Virus record (IMG/VR): IMGVR_UViG_3300049995_000179 | Location: 1 to 38,737 of that record | Length of the DNA: 38,737 nt | Source: a virus | Direction: 5' to 3' (one strand) | Shown here: in pieces, positions 31,403-38,179 of the stretch | Layout of the letters: every line of letters begins with the position of its first letter | Position numbering within the stretch: the first letter of the stretch is position 1 | The notes under the pieces: model-generated | Seen by the model: the letters and a program-made list of their open reading frames with translations, nothing else | What the model was told of the DNA's origin: nothing | Database searches by the model: none | Translations under genes and position numbers: made by a program

Positions 31403-31698
31403 GTTTTTCTTCCTTTCCTGGGTTTCTCGTCGGAAAGCTTCTTTTCAGGCAACATGGTCAGTTTGAGGCGTATTGCTTCCTGTATGAATTCTTCTTTTGA
31501 TGCATATCCCAACCGAATATTATCTTTCAAAAAGCTTTCGACCTGACCAATAAGCTCTGGCGATAAGATGACAGAGTTGTTCAGCAGAGCCTCTATCGCA
31601 TCAGAATACGTTTTGGTCTTCCCCGACTCTGCCATGAGCCTTCCAACAACCGAAGTCAACTTTGCATGAGCCTCATCAGAAGTCTTCAACGTCTTCAA
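31399..31698 (-). CDS. Ribbon-helix-helix-type DNA-binding protein
   Basis: 99 residues from TTG 31698. The N-terminus reads MKTLKTSDEAHAKLTSVVGR then SGKTKTYSDAIEALL, a strand followed by two helices as in CopG/MetJ-type proteins; a second similar helical unit (YASKEEFIQEAIRLKL) follows. RHH proteins act as dimers that bind operators and often control toxin, plasmid or phage genes. It ends inside the last codons of the methyltransferase gene, convergent. Between it and the recombinase pair (31699-31955) no convincing gene was seen. Confidence 0.65.
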   Translation of the reverse strand: MKTLKTSDEAHAKLTSVVGRLMAESGKTKTYSDAIEALLNNSVILSPELIGQVESFLKDNIRLGYASKEEFIQEAIRLKLTMLPEKKLSDEKPRKGRKT

Positions 31699-31955
31699 CA
31701 GCCACGCCTCATGTCACATATTCTGGCTTCTTCAAATAATCTTTCTCATAAGAACTGCCATGCAACAGATCTCTAATCTCCTCAAAGATTCGTTCATTTC
31801 TTTCTGCCTAGTCAGGACAGCAAGTAATGATGCGCGCGCTAGATGCTTTATTGGCTTGTTCGCCGTGTCGCTTTTCCTGTGGGGAAGACCTGCTGATCTC
31901 TCCTTTACCCAGCCCCAATCTGTGCAAAGGGTTTTTGGTAGCTCTGACCCATTTC

Positions 31956-33260
31956 TCATACCGTCTTTTCGAAAGGTACGCGCGAAGTGTCTCCCAGTAG
32001 AATCTTCGACGTGGTGGCGTGAGCTCTGCCAGGAAAATTCAATGCTTCTTGCGTTAGGACTTCTTCTGGGTTTAGTTTCCATGAGCGGGTGATTTCGATT
32101 AGATCAAGTATTTTACTGGCTTTGGTTCTTGGTTGTATGCTCATGCCAGATTTCAAATAGATTCCTCGTAGGAAATCGACTCCCTTCATCTTGACATCGT
32201 GATAAACGCTCAGGGTGTGACCCATCATGTGCTCGACGTAATCGCGCTCTGTGCCTGTTGACATCATTTGAGTTAGAAAGAATTTGCGAAGACTTTTAAC
32301 ATTTAGACAGTATCTTTTGATTTTACGGTTCTCGGTCAATACACCAGCCTTAATGTAAAGCAAGTTGACGATGTCCTGAATTGTCCCGACCGCTAATGGT
32401 TTGGTCCCACGATAGTCACTGATCAAAGGCGATTCGTTGTTAAGACATTCTGGCGGTCGCCCTAATGTCCCATTTTGCCGGGCGTCTAGGTAGGTTTTGA
32501 GATATTCTGCAGCTTCCCTATTCAAAAAAGTGTCGTAACCATGCCGTTTTCCCTTTGTTATTGCGGCTTCAACGTGAACATGAATGGGCGTTATTCCATT
32601 TTCCAAGTCTCGTTTAACGTGGCGATATTTGAGTTGAACCAGGGATCCGCTTCGAAAGCCGCCGACTGCCAATAAGGCGATTATGGCCTTACCCCGCACG
32701 TCTGCTACGCCTATGGTCTTCTGAAGTTCTTCCGGTGTAGGTGCACGTTCTTCATAAACGCTCCACTTTGATCTCCGACAGGGCATTCCTAATCTGACTC
32801 CGTTGAGCTGGAAGAAAGATTGGATGCCTTTCACCATGTTGTACACTGTGGCGGGAGCCATGCCGTTTTCTTCTTGAAGATTATCGGCGAAGTCAGCGAG
32901 GAGACGTACCATTTGAACGACGACCTTGGGTATTGGAACTTGATCCTTTCCTTTGCAGTCATTCAGAAGCTGGTCAGGTTCTCTTTGTAGCCATCTGCTG
33001 AAGCGATATACATCATAAACGCGATTACGAAGCGTGTGCAGACTGCCTGTTCGGTGACGCAACAGATGCTTCGCGAGCGCCATGGTAGTCGAGTGTTCGA
33101 AGGTGAATCGCGCTAGCTTTGGAGACCATCCAACGAACGCATCTATGACATATTGTTGAAGTTTTCTGTCGGCTATGCTTTCTGTTTCAGAGATCTCAAG
33201 CGTGAAAGGCTGTTTTAGTCTGCGTCCGGTTCGGCTTCTAGTTATAGTAAGGGATTTCAT
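31956..33260 (-). CDS. Tyrosine recombinase, second of tandem pair
   Basis: 434 residues. The N-terminal 170 residues look like a core-binding domain (YRFSRWLQREPDQLLNDCKG). The catalytic domain has Arg203 in AVGGFRSGSLVQLKYRHV, Lys in AAITKGKRHGYDTF, then VKSLRKFF with Lys322 where a His is usual, MMGHTLSVYHDV with His348, and candidate nucleophiles Tyr353 or Tyr368. The start overlaps the stop of the upstream paralogue by four bases, implying coupled synthesis and perhaps a heteromer. The catalytic box differs from its partner in a complementary way. Confidence 0.83.
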   Translation of the reverse strand: MKSLTITRSRTGRRLKQPFTLEISETESIADRKLQQYVIDAFVGWSPKLARFTFEHSTTMALAKHLLRHRTGSLHTLRNRVYDVYRFSRWLQREPDQLLNDCKGKDQVPIPKVVVQMVRLLADFADNLQEENGMAPATVYNMVKGIQSFFQLNGVRLGMPCRRSKWSVYEERAPTPEELQKTIGVADVRGKAIIALLAVGGFRSGSLVQLKYRHVKRDLENGITPIHVHVEAAITKGKRHGYDTFLNREAAEYLKTYLDARQNGTLGRPPECLNNESPLISDYRGTKPLAVGTIQDIVNLLYIKAGVLTENRKIKRYCLNVKSLRKFFLTQMMSTGTERDYVEHMMGHTLSVYHDVKMKGVDFLRGIYLKSGMSIQPRTKASKILDLIEITRSWKLNPEEVLTQEALNFPGRAHATTSKILLGDTSRVPFEKTV

Positions 33261-34618
33261 GTTTCTGCACCAGATGATGCTGCTAGAGAAGTACTTGGCT
33301 GATGATTCTCTGAAGACTCTGACGAGATGAGTAAATCTTTGCTATCAGCTTGTTCTTGTTTTGTAGTTGGAGTGATTTGGGCTAGGGCTTCATGGGTCAG
33401 GATCTTCTGCGGGTCCAATCCCCATGTTTGGAGTATTTCTTTCAAGGCATCGATTCTGTTCATTCTAATTCTCGGTCTTATGCGTATTCCAGACGTCATG
33501 TACACGCCGCGCAGATATTCGACTCCTTTCATACTAACGTCATGGTAACGGTCTTTCACTGCCCGACCCATCATGAAATCAATGCAGTCTGGATCAACTT
33601 CAAGCGAAGCCATTTGAGTCCTGAAAAACCGTCTTAAGCTGTGAATTCTCAATTCATATCTTCTGCGCAAAGAATTCTTTTCAAGCAAACCCGTTCTCAC
33701 GTAGAGATCGTGAATAAATGAATGAACCGTTTTGACAGTCACTGTGCCGACTTTCAGGCAGCGGCGTGTTCGTATTAAAGGTGATTCGTCGTGTATTTCC
33801 TCTGGCGGAGTACTCATTGTACCTTTCTTGCGAGCGCAGATGTAAGCTTTAAGGCAGTCTGCTGCTTCCTCATTCAGGAAAGTGTCAAAGCTGCAACGTT
33901 TGCCCTTCGTCAGCCCGGCCTCGACATGCACATGAATTGGAATGATACCACGTTCAAGATCATTTTTGACGTGTCGATATTGAAGCTTCAATAGTGTACC
34001 TACGCGGAGACCGCTGACCGCCAGTATTGTGATTATTACCCTTTCGCGAAGGTTTGCCAGATCTAGGAGTTTTTGGAGTTCTTCGCGTGTAGGGGCTCGA
34101 TCTTCGTGCCGACTCTGGGTGGTCAAACCGTAAGGCAGTTGGAGTCCTACGCCGTTGATACGGAACATGATCGTGATGTTTTTCAGGCGCATCCATATAC
34201 TCCCCGGTGACAGATCCTTTGCCTGGAGATAGTCAACGTATTCGTCAAGGGCGCGCGCCATATTTGCCATCCCTTCTGGATTTGCATCTCCATTCCGGTC
34301 TCGGCACCTGTTCATTAGTTGATCAGGCTCGGCCTTCATCCATCCGCAGAAATAGCCTAGCTCATTAATGTATGCGAAGAGAGCATTCGGGCTCCCTGTC
34401 CTGTTGAATAACAGATGTCTAGCGATCTCCATCGTGCTGACGTATTTTAGAGTAAATGGTATTAGTCTGGATCTGGCGTTTAGTGATTCCAATATATACT
34501 GCAGAAGCTTCTTTTCAGCCTTATTTTGCTGTTGTGGGATTCGTATCCTCAGCGGTTTTTTGAACTTGCCGCCTCGGATCCCTCTCTCTACAACTAAGAT
34601 TTTGTATTTCATTTCCAC
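33257..34618 (-). CDS. Tyrosine recombinase, first of tandem pair
   Basis: 453 residues, paralogous to the next gene along its length (same HVKNDLERGIIPIHVHVEA and LRG-Y blocks). Catalytic domain: Arg205 in AVSGLRVGTLLKLQYRHV, Lys in AGLTKGKRCSFDTF, a full HxxR in RIHSLRRFF (His326, Arg329), but MMGRAVKDRYHDV, where the usual GH is GR (Arg352); candidate nucleophiles are Tyr358 or Tyr373. The C-terminal 50 residues are Ser/Thr/Gln rich. It stands between the methyltransferase island and the right control region, not next to an att core. Confidence 0.83.
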   Translation of the reverse strand: MEMKYKILVVERGIRGGKFKKPLRIRIPQQQNKAEKKLLQYILESLNARSRLIPFTLKYVSTMEIARHLLFNRTGSPNALFAYINELGYFCGWMKAEPDQLMNRCRDRNGDANPEGMANMARALDEYVDYLQAKDLSPGSIWMRLKNITIMFRINGVGLQLPYGLTTQSRHEDRAPTREELQKLLDLANLRERVIITILAVSGLRVGTLLKLQYRHVKNDLERGIIPIHVHVEAGLTKGKRCSFDTFLNEEAADCLKAYICARKKGTMSTPPEEIHDESPLIRTRRCLKVGTVTVKTVHSFIHDLYVRTGLLEKNSLRRRYELRIHSLRRFFRTQMASLEVDPDCIDFMMGRAVKDRYHDVSMKGVEYLRGVYMTSGIRIRPRIRMNRIDALKEILQTWGLDPQKILTHEALAQITPTTKQEQADSKDLLISSESSENHQPSTSLAASSGAET

Positions 34619-34642
34619 AAACCTCCGATTTTCAGAGTCTTC

Positions 34643-34654
34643 AGTCTACAGACT
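34643..34654. promoter_or_regulatory. Palindrome upstream of the recombinase pair
   Basis: AGTCTACAGACT lies about 25 bases upstream of the minus-strand recombinase start, beside a TTTTTTAAG stretch that may be its TATA box. The half-site AGTCT is shared with the operators near 36000. Confidence 0.4.
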
Positions 34655-34847
34655 TAAAAAAGCATGTTTTTAGCAGCCCTTTCCAACTCAGACAATCGGT
34701 TTTTCTCTGTTACCTTGACCTGTCCCGATCGATCCAAGACCATACGAAAGCTTCACTTTAACCCCACTCTCCATTAGCAAAAGATGTTGTTTCATGGTCC
34801 AGTTTATTATTCTCGGAAATTTCGTGATTGCGCAGGGTTGACAGGCT

Positions 34848-35021
34848 GTGCAGTGTCCCAAGTGTGATTCTCAGATGCACGAAGACAGACATTTTCAAGC
34901 TCTAGGATCTGAAATCGAGTTGGTTTCAAAAGACGCCTTCCTAGGCGAGAAGCTCAAGGTCTTCTACTGTGAAAAATGCGGTTACATAGAGTTATACCGG
35001 AGCAAAAAAAGAGGATTCTGA
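34848..35021 (+). CDS. 57-residue zinc-ribbon protein
   Basis: From GTG 34848: starts MQCPKCDSQMHEDRHFQALG and ends YCEKCGYIELYRSKKRGF. Two CxxC knuckles 40 residues apart form a zinc ribbon of the kind in small archaeal nucleic-acid-binding proteins. It is real coding sequence by its motif structure although short. It is the first of a series of small plus-strand genes in the right control region. Confidence 0.7.
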   Translation: MQCPKCDSQMHEDRHFQALGSEIELVSKDAFLGEKLKVFYCEKCGYIELYRSKKRGF

Positions 35022-35058
35022 CCACATGACGGCACACCAAGTGGCCTGAGGAGTCATT

Positions 35059-35301
35059 GTGACTGATTTGGTTAGGATCCAGCGTCGAGTCTCAAAGAAA
35101 CACTACCTGAAAACCAAACGCACCTACGAGTACGAACGACTATCCATAGACATACCCAAAAAGTATCACAAAACCATCGCGCCGTTACTCAAACAAGACT
35201 TCGACATCGAGGTAAAACTCGAAAATTACTCTGTCATCCTCACTTTGACACCCGAGAAAACGTTTCGGCATGCCGAAAACACCCCCGACAAAACACGGTA
35301 G
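35059..35301 (+). CDS. Small basic viral protein
   Basis: 80 residues from GTG 35059. Basic N-terminus (RIQRRVSKKHYLKTKRTYEY) and a strand-helix-strand pattern (LSIDIPKKYHKTIAPLLKQD; EVKLENYSVILTLTPEK). The SIDIPKKY...IAPLLK layout is like SpoVT/AbrB- or RHH-type small DNA-binding proteins, but no family is certain. The codons are strikingly rich in A and C. Confidence 0.5.
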   Translation: MTDLVRIQRRVSKKHYLKTKRTYEYERLSIDIPKKYHKTIAPLLKQDFDIEVKLENYSVILTLTPEKTFRHAENTPDKTR

Positions 35302-35475
35302 AAAACCACTAAGACCATGGTCCCAGAACGTTAAACCTCAGATTCTTTTTAAATACTAACCGAAAAGACATTTTGCGCTAGGGCATTTCTGCCTGCAGAA
35401 ACGTTTTCCCCCAGACCCGTTGACACAAAAATGTGTAAATTAACGTGAATAAGCCCTTCTGCACATAGTTCTGAT

Positions 35476-35496
35476 CTTACCGATGCTGCCGGTAAG
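35476..35496. promoter_or_regulatory. Inverted repeat before the winged-helix gene
   Basis: CTTACCG and CGGTAAG, seven-base arms separated by seven bases, end eight bases before GTG 35505. It could be an operator or a small hairpin over the ribosome-binding region. A TATA-like TTTTTAAATAC lies farther up near 35345; 35302-35475 otherwise shows no gene. Confidence 0.4.
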
Positions 35497-35504
35497 CGAA
35501 TGAA

Positions 35505-35918
35505 GTGCCCAAACCCAAAAACACAAAGCTCTCAGTTTTCAAAGGCCGAGAAGCCCGACTCAACCACACCATATTCCAAACCCTGACCCAAAGAGGCCCA
35601 CTAACAATCTACGAAATCCACAAGCAAATCAAAACCCAAAGAGGCCTACGACACACAAAATACACGAACATCAGCCGCAGAGTAAAAGCCCTCGAAGATT
35701 CAGGCTACATATACAAAGCAGGTACTCGGAATACCCAAGCGGGCGCCCAAGCAACACTCTATCAGCTCACGACCAGAGCCCAAGTTGCTCTCTTCCTCAA
35801 CCAAATCAGTCCTGACACGTTCATAAAGGAAGCCGATGAAGACGCACTGTTTGCAGAGCTAGCCGCCCTAACACTGTTCTTAGAGAAGACCACACAAAAA
35901 GATAAAACGAAAGACTGA
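35505..35918 (+). CDS. Winged-helix regulator
   Basis: 137 residues from GTG 35505. Winged helix: NHTIFQTLTQRGPLTIYEIH, KYTNISRRVKALEDSGYIYK as the recognition helix and following helix, and a wing with QATLYQLTTRAQVALFLNQI. A C-terminal helix (ADEDALFAELAALTLFLEKT) may dimerise. It is directly upstream of tandem palindromic operators and is the best candidate to bind them. Coding strand strongly A+C rich. Confidence 0.7.
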   Translation: MPKPKNTKLSVFKGREARLNHTIFQTLTQRGPLTIYEIHKQIKTQRGLRHTKYTNISRRVKALEDSGYIYKAGTRNTQAGAQATLYQLTTRAQVALFLNQISPDTFIKEADEDALFAELAALTLFLEKTTQKDKTKD

Positions 35919-35972
35919 CAAGTTGACAGGCTGCGATTCTTTGATGAAGGATATGTCCGTTTTGAGATAGAT

Positions 35973-36038
35973 GACTTTGTAGGGGTCAGCAAAGTCTACT
36001 AGACTTTGTGAAGCTCTCCAAAGTCTACTATACTTTGG
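35973..36038. promoter_or_regulatory. Tandem palindromic operators
   Basis: Site 1 (35990-36008) has nine-base arms CAAAGTCTA/TAGACTTTG around one central base. Site 2 (36018-36038) is near identical with one mismatch, centre-to-centre 29 bp. A third half-site, GACTTTG at 35973-35979, forms another inverted repeat with site 1. Site 2 contains a TATA-like CTATACT. These look like a multi-site operator controlling the gene at 36094. Confidence 0.7.
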
Positions 36039-36093
36039 CGGTGCCAGAATTCCCTTAAACTTCTGAAGCAACATAGTGTAAGGTGAAACCAGT

Positions 36094-36339
36094 TTGGTGA
36101 ACGTCATTGACGAATGGGAAGTTTTCGCAAGATACGCGCATGACAAGATAGGTTTCTACCAGATACTGGGTGAGACCAAGAACATTGAAGTAAGGGTATC
36201 AGCTGGAAGGGCAGGCTTCATCAAAGAGTTCAAAGACGCCAGAGACCCGCTGCTTACAATAATCTTGGAATTCTGCGAAAATGAAAGGAGCTTCCTGAGA
36301 GTAGGCCAAGCCGTCAGAGACGAACTCTTCTTCAAATAG
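36094..36339 (+). CDS. Small protein under operator control
   Basis: 81 residues from TTG 36094 or GTG 36097, with AAGGTGA 11-15 bases upstream. Alpha/beta content (WEVFARYAHDKIGFYQILGE; DPLLTIILEFCENERSFLRV). Family unknown. Its place just downstream of the tandem operators suggests a regulated early function, for example an excision or anti-repressor factor; this is conjecture. Confidence 0.5.
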   Translation: MVNVIDEWEVFARYAHDKIGFYQILGETKNIEVRVSAGRAGFIKEFKDARDPLLTIILEFCENERSFLRVGQAVRDELFFK

Positions 36340-36358
36340 CATAAGGAAGCCACTGCGA

Positions 36359-36628
36359 ATGGACTGTGCGGTTTGCGTCGTATGCGGTGCTCCTGCTGCC
36401 GGCATAACCGGCTACATCTTCTTTGCGAGCGGTCGCACGAAGGTAGGGGTTTCATTCTGCAAGCAGCATCTGGACAACAACAGTGATTATTCAAATCCCG
36501 TGTTTGAGAACAGAGCAGCTCTAATGCTCTTCCAACAGAAACATCCTAGGCTCTACTTTCAACGAGTCAAGAGTAAGAAGATCCTGTTTTTGCACGAGAC
36601 CGAATCAGGAACGAAGAACGTCAATTAA
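36359..36628 (+). CDS. Small cysteine-containing protein
   Basis: 89 residues. MDCAVCVVCGAPAAGITGYI carries CxxCxxC, and a later SFCKQHLDNN could complete a zinc site with Cys and His. No family is recognised. It lies 19 bases after the previous gene and 18 before the integrase, probably in one transcript. Confidence 0.55.
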   Translation: MDCAVCVVCGAPAAGITGYIFFASGRTKVGVSFCKQHLDNNSDYSNPVFENRAALMLFQQKHPRLYFQRVKSKKILFLHETESGTKNVN

Positions 36629-36646
36629 GGATCCGGTGGCGAGGGA

Positions 36647-37936
36647 ATGGCTGGACTTACGCAACAAACGTCAGAGCGTGATCGCATATTCGGCACAAAA
36701 GCCGGTCCAAAAAGCGGTAAGTCGGAGAGAATAGGGTCCTCCGCCAGCTCCAGCCCTCTATGCCCACAGTGCGGGTCCGAGAAGGTTTGGCGTGATGCCC
36801 TGCGGTATTCTATGTTCGGGGACAGGATCCAGCGGTGGCTTTGTCGTGACTGTGGGCGGCGATTTTCAGATCCTGCCGATGTTCAGAAGGCTTGGAGCAC
36901 GTTTGAACGTCTTCAGAGAGTTGATACGAAACCAAAAAAAGCCACAGACGACACAGTATCTACTCGCCAAATATGCGTCACGGAGACGAAAAACTTGGCA
37001 GCAGAACAACAGACAACTGAAGTTCTGCGGAGAAACGAAACAAACGATTTCAAACAAAAAATCCTTGAATACGCACTCTGGCTCAAGAGCAATGGAAGAA
37101 GCGAATCCACCATCTGCGGCAGAGTCAAACTGCTACGCATACTCGCAAAGCGGGGAGCAAACCTCTACGATCCACAATCGATGAAGACAGTGATATCCGA
37201 ACAGAAATGGTGCAACGGAAGAAAAAGCAACGCGGTCGACGCCTACTCAGCCTTCCTTAAGATGACAGGGGGAACTTGGGAGGCACCGACCTACGAAAAA
37301 ATCCGCAAACTACCCTTTATTCCCAAAGAGACAGAAATCGACCAGCTCATCTCAGGTTGCAGCCAACGCATGGCCACATATCTGCAGACACTGAAGGAAA
37401 CGGGCGCGAGATGCGGCGAGATCTGGCAGCTAGAATGGGACGACGTAGACTTCGAGTCGAAAGTTATTAGCATAACGCCAGAAAAAGGCAGCAACCCGCG
37501 AGTCCTGCCACTGAGCAACAAACTGAGCAACATGCTCCAAGCCCTCCCCAGAAACTATGGAGACCGAGTCTTCTCATACCCAACCATGCCCGTCGACCAT
37601 CACGCAGGTCACTTCTGTCAGCAAAGAAAACGAATCGCACAGAAAGTTCAGAACCCAAGAATACTCAAGATCCACTTCCACACTTTCCGCTACTGGAGAG
37701 GAACGATGCTCTACCACCTATACCACTCAGAATATTACGTCATGCAGCAGCTAGGACATCGGAAAATCGAGAACACGCTCCTATACATTCAACTCGAGGA
37801 AGCCTTGTTCCAGGGCACCGTCGACTACATCTCAAAGGTAGCCAAGACAGAAAACGAAGTCTGCAAACTTGTCGAGGACGGATTCGAGTTCGTCTGCGAC
37901 TTTCAAGGCCACAAAGTATTCAGGAAGAGAAAATAG
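36647..37936 (+). CDS. int: Provirus integrase, zinc-ribbon tyrosine recombinase
   Basis: 429 residues. N-terminal zinc ribbon: CPQCGSEKVW (Cys39, 42) and CRDCGRRF (Cys66, 69), like IS1-type/InsA ribbons. Core-binding domain about 130-215. Catalytic residues: Arg255 (ETGARCGEIWQLEWDD), Lys280 (PEKGSNPRVLPL), His345-x-x-Arg348 (HFHTFRYWRG), His371 (QQLGHRKIENTLLYIQ) and nucleophile Tyr380. All six expected positions are filled. It lies 55 bases from the att core and is surely the enzyme for integration at tRNA-Leu. The ribbon may read the att arm. Compared with the tandem pair it is intact and differently built. Confidence 0.93.
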   Translation: MAGLTQQTSERDRIFGTKAGPKSGKSERIGSSASSSPLCPQCGSEKVWRDALRYSMFGDRIQRWLCRDCGRRFSDPADVQKAWSTFERLQRVDTKPKKATDDTVSTRQICVTETKNLAAEQQTTEVLRRNETNDFKQKILEYALWLKSNGRSESTICGRVKLLRILAKRGANLYDPQSMKTVISEQKWCNGRKSNAVDAYSAFLKMTGGTWEAPTYEKIRKLPFIPKETEIDQLISGCSQRMATYLQTLKETGARCGEIWQLEWDDVDFESKVISITPEKGSNPRVLPLSNKLSNMLQALPRNYGDRVFSYPTMPVDHHAGHFCQQRKRIAQKVQNPRILKIHFHTFRYWRGTMLYHLYHSEYYVMQQLGHRKIENTLLYIQLEEALFQGTVDYISKVAKTENEVCKLVEDGFEFVCDFQGHKVFRKRK

Positions 37937-37990
37937 GTTGACACAGCAAGAACGTCGCCATTTACCACCCTTCGGCATTTTACTTATAAT

Positions 37991-38015
37991 GGTGCGGGGG
38001 GTGGGACTTGAACCC
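37991..38015. repeat. attR core within tRNA-Leu 3' end
   Basis: Perfect 25-bp match to 3181-3205. It covers discriminator base, 3' acceptor strand, the 3' T-stem and the T-loop, so viral DNA restores the tRNA 3' end. Encoded CCA follows here (one base beyond the core is A on the tRNA strand), while the left copy would give CCT. Confidence 0.9.
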
Positions 38016-38102
38016 ACGAAGGCCTTCGCCAGAGGATCTTAAGTCCTCCCCCTTGTCTTAGGTTTCTGACCGCCTATTTAGACCTGGCTCGGGTACCCCC
38101 GC
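37993..38102 (-). tRNA. tRNA-Leu(UAA) with D-loop intron
   Basis: Acceptor GCGGGGG pairs with CCCCCGC; anticodon arm AGGACTTAAGATCCT gives UAA; variable arm TGGCGAAGGCCTTCG is class II and the T-arm is GTGGGTTCAAGTCCCAC. Between CCAGGTC and AAGGGG in the D-loop there are about 25 extra bases. Removing them gives a normal tRNA of about 85 bases. Within this insert GTCT/AGAC and TAGG/CCTA can pair with an AAA bulge between, consistent with a relaxed splice motif; the exact splice points cannot be fixed. This is the integration target. Confidence 0.88.
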
Positions 38103-38179
38103 ATATGCCCTTTTAGGTTGATGTCCTTTCGTAGTTTAAGTTTTCTGCAGAATAATGACAGTTGGGTTTAGATTTCTTG

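Larger units (their letters stand above)
3181..38015. mobile_element. Integrated head-tailed archaeal provirus
   Basis: The element is bounded by a 25-bp perfect direct repeat equal to the 3' end of tRNA-Leu. It has a tyrosine integrase beside the intact tRNA, a full set of head, neck and tail genes in canonical order, regulators at both ends and an accessory island. The spacing between core starts is 34,810 bp, a normal size for an archaeal siphovirus. Host metabolic and transport genes lie directly outside both repeats. The virion operon contains no obvious broken genes, so the element looks intact, although no replication gene was recognised. Confidence 0.93.

Noticed and set aside
31732-32082. 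116-codon minus-strand frame downstream of the recombinase pair
   Set aside because: Mostly overlaps the end of the recombinase in another frame, has no recognisable pattern and no ribosome-binding site; treated as a shadow frame.
24658-34618. Insertion sequence or transposon carrying the accessory island
   Set aside because: No transposase, terminal inverted repeats or target duplications were seen at the island edges; the tandem recombinases lack recognisable att repeats.
3181-38015. Viral replication module (polymerase, MCM, primase)
   Set aside because: No such motifs were found in any frame; only the left winged-helix protein remains a remote initiator candidate.
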